Assembly (NCBI GenBank): GCA_027704905.1
Contig: CM051007.1
Span: 24,627,425-24,691,424 of the forward strand
DNA from: Muraenolepis orangiensis
Lineage: Eukaryota; Chordata; Actinopteri; Gadiformes; Muraenolepididae
DNA: 64,000 bases
Reading direction: 5' to 3'
Shown: positions 1 to 25,297 of the stretch, in pieces
Layout of the letters: each line of letters starts with the position of its first letter
Position numbering within the stretch: position 1 is the stretch's first letter
The notes under the pieces: model-generated
Told to the model about the DNA's origin: nothing
Database searches by the model: none
The model's input: only the letters and a program-made list of their open reading frames with translations
Position numbers and translations under genes: made by a program

Positions 1-72
1 TTACTTAGTCTCCACTTAGCCTCCTTGTCTTAATATTTCTCATATATATTTGCATAGCTCCGTTGCTGTTCA

Positions 73-73
<1 letters not shown>

Positions 74-110
<37 letters not shown>
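74..110. repeat. (CA)n microsatellite
   Basis: About 37 bp of CA upstream of the cathepsin gene. Confidence 0.9.
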
Positions 111-112
<2 letters not shown>

Positions 113-407
113 CGTCCTCTCTCAACGAGACACACCTTGATTTAATTAGGACAGAACACACCACAGGTGCATAAGATCATAAGCTTCCACGTCCTGCCAT
201 GAGCTGAGCTGAGCATCTAGCCAGGTATGTCAGTGCTGCATTCACCTGGTCAATGAACTAGATTCATGACTACTATTTGAATTAGCCGTTTGATTTGAGG
301 GACTGGTGTGTCTCTTGGTGTGATGTCGTCTCTCCCCTCTCTGTGTGTTTGTAGTGCTACTGAAGCACACGTTTGTGTGCACGTTTGGGTTGTTGAGGTG
401 AGGCGTC

Positions 408-3400
408 ATGTCGGGGATCCTTCTAATCGCCGCTCTGTGTGCCTACGCGGCAGCCGTCATCAGCCCAGAACTGGACCAACATTGGGAACTTTGGAAGAAA
501 ATGCACAATAAAGTGTATTCTGCTCAGGTAGGCTGTTTTTTTTTAAATGTTTTTGCCATTTTTCTTTTTGTATAGATGTATCCTACAGTCACTCGCTACC
601 CAATATGGACCATCGTGCATTGGGCTAAAAGAAAAAAAGGCAGCAGATGAGCAAACCTTTTTAATATCAATTTTATACATTTATAAAAAAAAATGATTAT
701 TGTGTTTATCACAAAATGCATGTCCGCATGTATTGGCTTAAGTATTTTCTTATCATACCGGTATGTGTTGGTCCACCAGCTCTAGCCGACGTAGATCATC
801 TGGAACGTTTAATTATGCGATAACACTGACGTCATTACGGCGACTCAAGTAGTGTACGAATTAAGTGTTTCATCAAACCGTTTTGTCATGTCAACTTGCA
901 TGTGCTTCGGTCTAGATTGAAGAGTTGGGCCGCCGGCGAATCTGGGAGGTGAACTTGGATATGATCAACGTCCACAACCTAGAGGCCACTCTGGGAATGC
1001 ACACCTACGAGCTGGCAATGAATCACCTTGGAGACTTGGTTAGTATCTTGTTGTCATGAAGGCCTTTTTGATGGTAGATCATTTTGACATGACTATTGTA
1101 CCATTTCACTATTCATGTCTACATTTGCAGGATTGTAAACACCAACAATAATAATAATAATAACAAAACCAAAAAAAGAAAACACACTTTACTATTAAAA
1201 GGCTGAGTTGATTTGACTACCTGCCCTTATGTTCCAAGCAGTGGTGTGAAATGGCCATGGTCTTGATCTGTTTAACTGTTAACTTCCTTGCAGACTATGG
1301 AGGAAGTGACGAGTTCCCTCATGGGCACTCATGCCCCAGAAGACCTTCAGAGGGACCTGGCCAACTTTACCAGAGTCGACGAGAGGGAACTGCCCTCCAG
1401 CTTGGACTGGAGAAGGAAGGGCCTGGTGACTGAAGTCAAAAACCAGGTTAGATGGTCCTTTTTTACCTTTTTAAAGGAATACTCTGCTGGTTTTGCATCA
1501 GATTTGTACCATTACAACAATGCCGGTCGTATATGTAACTCAACAATGATAAATTCCCCTCGCTTTTTGATCAGCATTATCATCAGTGTTATGTGTTTGC
1601 TTTTCATCACCTTGCAGACTTGTGCTCCAGGGCTGTTGTTCAAACTGCATAGATTGGCCCTGGTTTATGAAAATCCCTACTTTCCAGTGGGAGAAATACT
1701 TTCAACTGCTCATTGGGGTTTTCTGTATGACTTGAATCACGCACGCCCCTTAGGGTTAGCAGGTGTCTTAACAATGCGGCCTGTGAAGCCCTTTGAGACT
1801 GACCCAGGATATTGCACTGAGGTCCAATATTTCATCCTTGTTTGTCCCAGGGTTCCTGTGGGTCCTGCTGGGCCTTCAGTGCCGTGGGTGCGTTGGAGGG
1901 CCAACTGAAGAAGACCACGGGCACCTTGGTCTCCCTCAGTCCCCAGAACCTCATGGACTGCTCCATGAGGTTCGGCAACAAGGGCTGCAACGGTGGCTAC
2001 ATAGCCAACGCCTTCCAGTACGTCATAAAGAACCAAGGCATCGACTCGGATGTGGCATACCCCTATATGGGCAGAGTGAGTTTTCAATATCGCTGCAGGA
2101 TGACTGGTGTAAGAGTCAGCCATTGTTGCCTGGTGAAGGCAGATTCATTTGTCAAGCTTTGCTCTTGGTTGCACTTCCAGGGTTTTAATACAGGTTAACA
2201 TTTTTATGTTAAATTCCTTTTTTGTTTTTCAGAGCGGCCCTTGCAAGTACGACACAAGAGGTAAGGTTGCGAGTTGCTCCGGCTACAGGTTCTTGCCCAT
2301 GGGGGATGAATATGAACTGATGCATGCCATGGCTGCCATTGGTCCGATCTCTGTAGCCATAGACGCCTCCCGGCCAAAGTTCCTCTTCTACCGTCACGGT
2401 GAGTGGTTTTTGATGCTATGAATACCAAATCACAACTTTTTAAAGGGGAGTGCACAGTTGCTCTACATAATTTCAATGTGGGGGTAGTATGTGCAATTGA
2501 ACAACTGTTTACCTTTTCTCAATGGTGCCTGCACCCAGATCTCCCTGCTACCTAACCCAATGAAATTACTAAATTGAGTTGGATGCAACATCTGTGCTGA
2601 GCTGCACCACATAGACGAAGGGCATTGGCAATGGGCATTTTTTTACACACACTATGTGCTGAATGTGAAAAGGTTGAAAAGCTGCAAAGTTCCCTTAAGT
2701 CTCAGGAGGATTGAAAGGATGTTTGTGTGTCTGTTTTACAGTCTAGGACTCATTTAGGCCATATGTGTAAGAGGAAATGATAAATGTCAACATGTTGGAA
2801 CTATTTTTTATTTCACAGCTTGGAAATGAATTGCCATTTAATTAACGCAAAGTGTTTCGTCTAATCTGTAGAGGTGTATTCACAGTATCTGTGGATACCT
2901 AATTATTTGCGAGGATTAACGCCCTTGTCTCAGCCTGTGACTGGTCCAAAAGTGTTCACATTTGTCAAGCATAAAGAGCCTATATATCTAAAGTCTAACA
3001 CTTTGGACATATTCCTTTATTTGGCACTGAACATTTTAGCTATTAGGTCTGCCTAACTGTTGACATTTGGGACTGATGCAGTATGGCACCCTTTTGCCCA
3101 CAGGGGGGGGGGGCGGGTGCAAAATCCTGCAAATCCAATAGTCAAACCATGAATATATTCTCTCAAATCTCAAGGATATTTGTATAATCAAGCCAGAATG
3201 GCGTGCCCCCAGGAATCACGAAAGGGCTGTGAATACCTATTCAACATGCTTGCAATTTTCTTTGTTTATGTAACGCTCCAATCTGCAATCCAGCCACATT
3301 GCTTTGACTGTTTCCATTGGAGATGGGTGATCTCTTTCCTCCTCAACAGGTGTGTACAGGGACCGCACGTGTACCCACCGGGTTAACCATGGCGTACTGG

Positions 3401-3785
3401 CGGTCGGGTATGGCACTGAACACGGCCGTGACTACTGGCTCGTCAAGAATAGGTGGGGGTTTTAGTTCCTCATTGACTTCACACTAGTACTTGGAACTTG
3501 TTAGAATAAACTTTTTTTTTTTAAGTTGTGGTCAACTGGCAGAGCATGGCAGGGTTAGACATTTTATTTCCCAACGTATGCAAAGTGTCCACTAAATGGC
3601 TTGCATGTATTTGGTCATTCGTATTATATACTTCAATAGCGTTTTTTTAGAATTTGACACACTTAATTTTGATTTCTGTTTGCAGTTGGGGTGTTCATTA
3701 TGGTGAGCACGGCTACGTCAAGATGGCCAGGAACAGATTCAACCAATGTGGCATCGCCCAGTATGCTTGTTATCCCACCATGTGA
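408..3785 (+). CDS. ctss: Cathepsin S-like lysosomal cysteine protease (7 coding exons)
   Basis: Papain-family (C1A) endopeptidase, expected in lysosomes and endosomes. Exons: 408-527, 916-1038, 1294-1446, 1851-2075, 2233-2398, 3350-3452, 3686-3785. They total 990 bp and encode 329 aa; human cathepsin S has 331. The first exon begins with a signal peptide (MSGILLIAALCAYAAAV). Exons 2-3 carry an I29-type propeptide with the pattern RRRIWEVN...NHLGDL. The mature enzyme starts near LPSSLDWRRKG. The catalytic cysteine lies in GSCGSCWAFS (exon 4), the histidine in VNHGVLAVGYG (exon 6), and the asparagine in WLVKNSWG, which is split across the exon 6/7 junction. Residues such as NQGIDSDVAYPY and KMARN..NQCGIA fit cathepsin S better than K or L. 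A paralogue label (ctss1 or ctss2) cannot be fixed from sequence alone. A possible 5'UTR acceptor lies near 354. Confidence 0.9.
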
Positions 3786-3847
3786 GCGCCAGAAGACCGA
3801 GCCCCCAGGCTTTGGTGTATATCAACTTCCATCACCAACGTTTCTCA

Positions 3848-3853
3848 AATAAA
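3848..3853 (+). terminator. Poly(A) signal of the cathepsin gene
   Basis: A canonical AATAAA lies 63 nt after the stop codon. It implies a very short 3'UTR. Confidence 0.75.
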
Positions 3854-3859
3854 AACCCT

Positions 3860-5090
3860 GACATTTTTAAAATTGTGTCACTTGGTTATGTTTGACCCAT
3901 CTATTTTATGTATTTTCCCAACCCCCTGGAGTGGTTCCCTCCCACGTTAGTTTGGGCGTATGTGACGGCAACAATCTCGCCTAGAGAGGATGGGCCCGTT
4001 CCTATCTCCCCCTAAAAGAGGGTACTTTTGCAATCTGACCAGAAGAAGGCTACTTGAGGTGTAATTTAAATTGGCTTGATAGCAAACGGCTGGAGAACAA
4101 TTTTTTTTTTAAGGGTAACTTCAGGATTTTTCGACCTGGACCCCCATTCCCCCCCCCCCATTTTGGGTCCACGTGACTAATGCGGACACTTATGTTTTTA
4201 ATTGGTCCAGCACTGAGCGAGCCGTGAAATGTCTGCAATGTAACCGTGGCAACGTACGTCCTCTAAAAGTTTAGCCACGCATGGGCTCAGACTGTCATAA
4301 GTGTGACAATATTATGGAAAGGATTATACTCCACTACAGATAAAACTAACCGTCTTACAAAGTCTCGCTCAGTCATCCACATTGTTGAGATCGGCAAAAT
4401 ATTCAGCCATGACTTTGAATATATTTGAGATAATATTAAGCTATGCTTTCTGTATAGTCCCAACCTTGCCAGAACTCTCAATGTTGTGTGTCCACAGTTC
4501 TCTCACTGCAACGGCTCTACTCTCGCCACACATTAACAGACTTAAAAGGTAAAGAGTTGTTATTTCTCTGTAGGGGACCTTAACATAATGGTCCGAATGT
4601 GTCGGTGGAGAGAAACGAGCACTTTTGGAGGGCGTACATTGATGGTGCGCTTAAAATTGCTCACATTAGTCACTTAAACGTTATGGGAAAGGGTTATAAC
4701 AAACAAAACACTGCAGAACCTTTCAAGCTAAACTGAATCCTTCGGAATCCATTATTTTTAGGAAGGGCTGTGCTTTGACGACTAAGATTAAAGATGTTAA
4801 ATTGCCATATGCAACAAGTAAAATGGAACGCTTACTCCCCATTCCCTCCCGCAGTAGGAATTTACTACACTTGTAACACTATATACTATATAACAAAGGC
4901 GCAAATCCTATTGCCAATGGCAACAATTTGGTCAAGCGGCCTTAATGTATTTCATTCTCATTTTCAATCTTGTCAAGTTAAAAGTAACCAATTAACAGCT
5001 GATTCTCAAGTCTGACCGTCTTTTTGGAAGAAATGTACCAACAAAAAATAAACTAGGCCACAATAGATTGCGTTGCACACATGATCAGTT
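3860..5090. other. Intergenic, with a probable interspersed repeat at 4108-4300
   Basis: I see no coding signal. The part beginning TTAAGGGTAACTTCAGG at about 4108 resembles, from memory, a dispersed teleost repeat. Its right end was not found, so no family is assigned. Near 4830 there is a short stretch (cttactccccattccctcc) that recurs at about 33630 and 60760, so it belongs to another interspersed family. Confidence 0.35.
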
Positions 5091-5773
5091 TAATTTTTTT
5101 ATTTTCTCAGAACTGGCTAGAGTGCAAGACCCAGCATAATCAACAATTCCCACAAAATAAATACAGCACCTTTTCATCACTAAAATATTCTCAACATCCA
5201 GAAGTTCACCATAGTTTTACCAACATTTGTAACTGTTGTTTACAAAACGACAAAGACGACATTTAAATTGTCACTGGTATTTTCTTTTTGTCCCTTTCAG
5301 TCATTTGTTCCATGACTTTTGGATATTTTTCCACGTACAAACATCGAGGTTTCTACACATGGTACACTGATTTCAAACTCATTTGAAGAGATTTTTTTTG
5401 TTTTTGTCCCGTCGTCTCCAGAGTAACCACTTTCATCTCGGTATTTCTTTTACCCTTGTCTCTTTAGATTGAGGGCCAAGATAATTACTCCAAATCCACC
5501 TGTTTGCCACTAGGCCAAAGTCGAAAACATTTGTCAACACAAAGTTTCCATGCCGTTCATGAGGTCTGTATTCAAACCATCCTCTATATATATATATTTA
5601 TATATAATCTCATTGTTGTAGTCTTTCGAGGTTTGTGTACTAAAATCCCAAACTAGACTCATTTGACAATTATTAAAATTAAAAAAAGACATAAAATCCA
5701 GCACATGGTGTAACATTGAATACAAAACTTTTACATTTTTCAAGACATGTTGCAATTGACAGAGGGCACTCAT

Positions 5774-6133
5774 TTAAGTTAATGACTTCCCTTTTGGTTT
5801 ACCTGTGGTGACTTTGCGAAGCGGAGAAGAAAGTGCCAGACGGCCTTCCATATCATACAACAGCGACGCTATCTCTGGCAACACTGTACTTAAAATAACC
5901 TTTTTTTTGTTGTTAGGGTCATTTTGGACTCGGCTGTGTGCTATATATACGATTAGGAAGTACTGCAATGTTACGAGCGTCCTCACTAGTTCAGAGTGCG
6001 TCCTGGGTCGAAGGTCATCTCGGGACCCCACAGTCACCACCATCCATAGACATCCTGTATACATCGACGCCGCATTGCTAACGTATGCTAACGTTGCCGC
6101 CGTAATGGGGGAGAGGGAGAGAGGCCAAGACAA
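5774..6133 (-). CDS. Unrecognised 119-codon open reading frame with a 3'UTR-like tail
   Basis: An uninterrupted minus-strand frame ends in a protein-like, basic segment (IASLLYDMEGRLALSSPLRK, then a KPKGKS tail). It is followed by about 670 nt of AT-rich sequence and an AATAAA at 5098-5103 on the same strand. I do not recognise the protein. The upstream part contains a pyrimidine-rich stretch like a 5' leader. It could be a small single-exon gene, a terminal exon of a gene whose other exons I cannot find, or chance. A potential acceptor (aagtacag) lies inside it near 5893, and a potential donor (ACAG/gtaaac) near 5805. The codon-level case is weak. Confidence 0.25.
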   Translation of the reverse strand: MSWPLSLSPITAATLAYVSNAASMYTGCLWMVVTVGSRDDLRPRTHSELVRTLVTLQYFLIVYIAHSRVQNDPNNKKKVILSTVLPEIASLLYDMEGRLALSSPLRKVTTGKPKGKSLT

Positions 6134-6139
6134 GAGTGG

Positions 6140-8094
6140 CCTGTAAACGGGAAAGAGGCGGTTTTATCCGGCATAAAACACTGACGTGGGGATGCGAAAG
6201 GCCAACGTGGCGTCTATGTATACGTCCTTAACTACCACCACAAACTTAAAAAAAATAATAATAATCTTAACGGCACACACGGAGTGGACCCCACTTATTA
6301 TTATCATCGAGTTAACACGGCAAGCAACACACTGGTCATCATACAACGGCACGGAAGAAAGACTAGTTCTTGCTTCGGACGAAAACAAAATGGTCAAAAT
6401 TAAAAAACGTTAAGGTCAAAATAAATGAACATCATCTGGCATACGGTTGTTTCTCCGAGGAAGGAAGGGACGACACGACACGAACATGCTTTACGGTCAT
6501 TAGGACCAGGGCTTCTGATCAACCAAAGAGGTGTGAGCAAACGGCTCTCACGTTAAGACAACACGTTGACGCCTGTACTGCATGTATTGTTTTGTCCGTA
6601 TAATATATATATATTTATATATATATATATATATATATGCTGTATCACATGACGCTTGGTTTGGTGGTCCCTAAAACATAGCCGGTATTTCCCACCACGG
6701 GGGATGAGAATACCACAAAGTAGAAAAATATGTTAAGTTCACACCGACATCCTGCGATCGATCCCTCAAACGTAGATCAACATACATAGGACAAGTGAAG
6801 TCATCAACACACACATACATACATGCATACACAACCACACACACACACACAATATTGTACAGCGATAGAGATTTTGTTCTTAGGATATAGTCACACACCT
6901 TTTTGACCACCTTTTTCATTCAGACTCACTTACTCAAACACACACACACCTCAAGATATTCATCTATTGGAGAATTTGAAGATCTCTCTTAGCGAGTGTC
7001 ACCACACAAGGCAGGTGAAGACTACGAACAAACAAATATTATAAATAATATTTAGACATCCTGACTTATTGATGCCTTTTCACTGGCATCCATCTTTAGT
7101 CCACCTGGAAGTGGGTATAAAAGAAAGTCAAATAAGCTATTCTGTGTGTTGTACACTGTACTTGTATACTACTTAAGACCTCAGTATGTGATGAGTTTAG
7201 ATATACTGTGAAGGATGGAGTTTAAAGGAAGCCCTTAAAATTAATCATTTGTGGTCTAACAACCAATTGAGCTCAGGCGGGGGGATGTAAGAATATAATT
7301 ATCTTTGTTTAGTCCTTCCTTTGTTTGGTTTGTGCTTTAAATCCATTGGCATCATGAAGCTACATTACTGTATGCTGCATATCTGATGTTTTGTGCCGCA
7401 ACAAACTGGGAATTTGGCCTGAGACCAAAATACAAAAAGTAGGAATTTAACAATTCTAAAAACGCTTTTCTGTGTTTACACTGCTACTGTTTGGTCCGCA
7501 AAACTGGGGGAAGAGGATGAAACTTACTCAAACGTAACTATTATCTGTAACTATATAGCATACTGTAACTTTTATCTAAAACCATCTGTCTTTCTCCCTC
7601 TCACACACACACACTTAATGTTGGACAAAAATGCATTTTGTCACATTTGGACCAAAATGCATTTGGTACGAGACATGAACAGAGTTTGACTGCGCTAGCG
7701 TCCTGTGTGCTAGTGGTCCAGTACCAGGTAGGAAGAGAGTACAGCAGACAACGTGTACATCTGGGAATGTAACGCGTGTCAGAGAGCAGCACTATATATA
7801 TATATATATATATATATACACAAAGGGTGACAACTAACAACTAACATTTAAAATAAAATCCTCTGTTAAACTATTCTCTGTTGTTGGGTGTCCCGGCGTA
7901 TAGTAACATATAAACTATAATCCAATATAATAAGCCTAATTTGAACTAAATTAAGCAGGGGGATTTTGTTGAAACCTGGTAACAAAAGGTATATTGGCAG
8001 TGTTTAAAGGTGAGTCAGGACGTGATAAATTAACTATTGTGCCACAAGGGCAGAATAGAAGGGCATATTTCAGAATAGTGTCAATTTAGTCCAT
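6140..8094. other. Gene-free stretch with AT microsatellites
   Basis: Holds (TA)n tracts at about 6602-6639 and 7792-7817 and short CA runs. I see no coding or RNA gene. Confidence 0.5.
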
Positions 8095-8114
8095 TTTCAA
8101 CTGAATTATTTAAT

Positions 8115-8120
8115 TTTATT
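8115..8120 (-). terminator. Candidate poly(A) signal of sv2a
   Basis: AATAAA on the minus strand, about 385 nt after the sv2a stop. This is the first good signal downstream, but a longer 3'UTR cannot be excluded. Confidence 0.35.
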
Positions 8121-8505
8121 TAACTATCATTTGTTATTATATGCATTGTTATATTTAATATTAGTCTTATTGTCTTTTGTGGTTTTACCTTGCTATTATC
8201 AGGTATGCCGAATGTCAAACAACTTTGTTCAACATTACAGTTTTCCTTATGTCAAGCTACACAATTAGTTTCTTTCGTTTTGATGTTTCTAAGAAAAATA
8301 AGGAGTTAACACAATCTATCCTTTGCATGTCTGTCAAGGACCACTGGTTGAATAAGAACGTCTTGTGTATTTGTATATTGGGAAATGGCAGTGTGTTTCA
8401 GTGGGGTGTGTATTGGGCAGTATACTCTGAGCATCTTGGAGGTCCCGGTTGTGCCCATTATATAATTACAAGCGAACTGTGCTGCCCTCCGGTGGATCCT
8501 CTCGG

Positions 8506-21985
<13,480 letters not shown>

Positions 21986-23114
21986 TTTGAAGAGGTAGAA
22001 GGGGAGAAGCTCTCACGGGTTGTTTTGGCCTGGATCCGCGGTGGACACTGCGAGGGCTTTTGAGGGGTGGCGTCACCCTGTCGAGTATAACACAGCTTCT
22101 TTCTGGTCTCTGAGAGGACATGGAGAAAGTAGGCTTTAGTAATCATCAAATAAGTGATCTTATCTTGCCAAAGCTGCTGTAGGTAGGATTCGAGAGGAAT
22201 GAGAGGAAGAGAGCAAGATTTAGAAACAAAGCTTCCTGCTCCCTCTCTATGGTTCTCCACCATTGATCGGTGTTGCATTTCGCACACACCTGTGATTGAA
22301 AGGCAAGATGGATTCCACCAAAACAATCAGGGAAGCGATACACCTGATTGGTCAGGAATGAGCCGAGGAGCGGTCTAACATCTCAGTGGACTCATATAGA
22401 GAGGCGGGCACAGTCAACCTGAAACAGATGTTCTCACAGCGTATTTCACTCACTAATAGCTGACAGGTGGCTGTCATTTCTAACAAATTACACTCAAATA
22501 ATAGCTCTCAAAGCACCAAAGATTTCAACATAATGCATTTGAACCCTTTTAGACTGGGCGATGCTATATTAAACCATAATAGCGATATTTTGAATTTAAA
22601 GGATAATCCACCACTAATCTGAACCTTGGTGAATACACCATTAGTGGGATAGTCAGGAACTCGTTATTTTCTGTGACACCTACCTTTGATGCTATCTGAA
22701 AGGATTGATTTTACTGTTTAGTAACAGAACATTCGAAAAAACACATTTTTAATGATTTCACCTCAAAATGATTATTAATGCAGATGTTATCTTCAGATAG
22801 GCCCAGTTACAGTTAGATAGGGCTTTCAAAATATTATTATCTGGAGATAAACAATTATGACTTGTGTATTTGTTCCATAAATGCTCAATGACATTTATTG
22901 AAACCAGAGGTTGTCCAACGTCACTGAAACCTGCCTGGCAGAGACATTCGGGCATGATGACCAAGCCGCACGTGCCACTTCAAAGATAAGGCAGGTTGTG
23001 TGAGGAAGAGGGAGCAGTGTGTACTAGTACTAGGTCTATTCCTGTGTAGTACCACTCCCACGGTGTGAATGTCCATGGTGACTGTGTGTAGTATCACAGT
23101 GGGTGGTAGTATCA

Positions 23115-23116
<2 letters not shown>

Positions 23117-23204
<88 letters not shown>
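23117..23204. repeat. (GT)44 microsatellite
   Basis: Uninterrupted GT tract in the probable sv2a intron 1. Confidence 0.97.
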
Positions 23205-23205
<1 letters not shown>

Positions 23206-23349
23206 ATTCACGCCTCTATCTCGTTTGTTTTAACCACCTGCTTTGTCGTGCGAGCTGTTGCTGGGGGTTTCTTTATTATTTATTTTCTCTCTGTCTCTCT
23301 CTCTGTCTCTCTCTCTCTATCGCAGCAGTAGGCGAATCGAGTGTGGGGC

Positions 23350-23755
23350 TCTCCACACGTAGGCCTACGATCTCACGCTCTCCACACGTAGGCCTACGCT
23401 CTCACGCTCTCCACACGTAGGCCTACGCTCTCCACACGTAGGCCCCTACGCTCTCCACACGTAGGCCTACGCTCTCACGCTCCCCACACGTAGGCCTACG
23501 CTCCCCACACGTAGGCCTACGCTCTCACGCTCTCCACACGTAGGCCCCTACGCTCTCCACACGTAGGCCTACGCTCTCACGCTCCCCACACGTAGGCCTA
23601 CGCTCCCCACACGTAGGCCTACGCTCTCACGCTCTCCACACGTAGGCCCCTACGCTCTCCACACGTAGGCCCCTACGCTCTCCACACGTAGGCCTACGCT
23701 CTCACGCTCCCCACACGTAGACCTACGCTCTCCACACGTAGGCCTACGCTTCTCT
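23350..23755. repeat. CpG-rich minisatellite with a palindromic core
   Basis: Sixteen copies of CACACGTAGG. Most continue as the perfect 12-bp palindrome CGTAGGCCTACG, with spacers of gctctc, gctctcacgct or cccct, giving 20- and 28-bp units in a higher-order pattern. Confidence 0.93.
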
Positions 23756-24401
23756 CTCAACACAGCAGCGTCACGAAATGTGAACTGAACAATGATCGTT
23801 TGACACCTGCAGGTAACATAGAAGCCGATTGGATCGGTTCCGCCACACACAATAGCTACAGCTACACATATGCATGTAGGTGGACGTGGATATTGGTTGT
23901 TGTTATTTCCAATTTATTTCACCAATTTGTTCAGAACACGGCGATGGTGTGACGGTTGCAGGCCTGGTCGCAAATAAGACCTCATCGTACACACATCGTA
24001 CTGCAATACAATATTGGTCAAATGTCAAGCTAGTCTTTATGCCGACTGTCTGCTTGTAACGTTATTCCATATAAAAAACAATATTCTGTCCCGTCACGTC
24101 TTATGATTAAACTGCAGGGCTCCATCTGATTAAAACAACAAAAAAACGATGTAATTGACAGTTACACCCCCCCTCCTCCCCACGCAACCGAACAACCCGC
24201 CCATCAGCAATCAACGATTTAACTACCATGCGCAACACATTTTGAATCAAACCACAACACAACAGCCGTTTAAATCATCGTGTCACATAAAAAGCCTTAC
24301 ATTTTTCTTCCTTTTTCTTCCTGGGGAGTCAGTCAGTCAGCCTCAACCGACGCCTCCTTGCAGCCGCGTCTTTCTCGTGAACGCGAGAGCTTCGTTCTTA
24401 C

Positions 24402-24550
24402 GTACAGGAGGAGGCTGTCGCTGCTGCAGGTCGGTGGGAGGACTCCACCACCAGGAGCTGTGATGAGGAGAGGAGAGGAGGAGGAGAGCATCGAGAGGAA
24501 GCGTTCTCTCCCTTAGGGGGGGGTCCCCTCCCCCCCCCCATGAACCACCA
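24402..24550 (-). promoter_or_regulatory. Candidate sv2a 5'UTR exon 1 and transcription start area
   Basis: On the minus strand a GC-rich stretch ends at a good donor (TGTAC/gtaaga, 24396-24401). A plausible acceptor (actcgacag/g) lies about 90 nt before the sv2a start codon, near 22079. If used, intron 1 spans about 22.08-24.40 kb and contains the (GT)n tract and the minisatellite at 23.3-23.75 kb. The 5' boundary of the exon is a guess. Confidence 0.35.
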
Positions 24551-24559
24551 ATGGATCAA

Positions 24560-25120
24560 AACCATCGCCTCGCACGATTCGACCGTATACGTCCACAATA
24601 CGACCGTTTAAAGGTTTTTCTGTTTTGCACCGATTAGCCTGGGATATGGTCGTGTCGTTTATCAGCATCGTTTAATTTGCATTTTTACATAGACGCCATA
24701 TGTGCTTTAGGTTTTTTTTGTGTTTATAACCCGAGACTAGGAGAGGACAAGAGAATAACTGCACGCATCAAAACGTGTTCATCAAAACGTGCCACATGCC
24801 CACAAGCCTCCCTCTCTCTGGTTGCCATGCCAACAGATTGCTGTTAAAAATCGATGCTTCACAGTAAGACTATGAAGCATTTATGGGGGGTTTTTTTTAA
24901 ATAGGCATCGATGACCATACATAAAGACGATTTAATTTCCCTATCTAACCCTTAAACGTTTTCCAAAACACAGGAAAACACATTTTTTGATGAATAAACC
25001 TCAAACGTCTGCACACATATTTGAACATGAATCTGTTCCAGTTGAATTTCCATTTATAATTCCATTAGAGACATTACCCTGCTATTCACGTATCACACAG
25101 AAATCCACAAAAGCTTGTAT
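24560..25120. other. Intergenic spacer between sv2a and sf3b4
   Basis: AT-rich with no repeats or coding signals I can recognise. It lies between the presumed sv2a start and the sf3b4 poly(A) site. Confidence 0.5.
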
Positions 25121-25126
25121 TAAAAC

Positions 25127-25132
25127 CTTTAT
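25127..25132 (-). terminator. Poly(A) signal of sf3b4
   Basis: AATAAA on the minus strand, 166 nt after the sf3b4 stop codon. Confidence 0.7.
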
Positions 25133-25297
25133 TGCTCAAAGGTCCGGCATCTGTACAGTGACAACAAAAGAAATACACAGTGGCGTTTAAATTACTTTCA
25201 CAATTATAAACTAGAATTGAACCAATGTTGTTTTTTAAAAAAATGAACAAAAAACAGAACAATAGAACTACTAAAGGAAAGGCCCCAAGGGCCATGT

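Noticed and set aside
23350..23755. CRISPR-like array
   Set aside because: The regular repeats have non-unique, very short spacers that are themselves repeated, and the context is an animal genome. It is a minisatellite.
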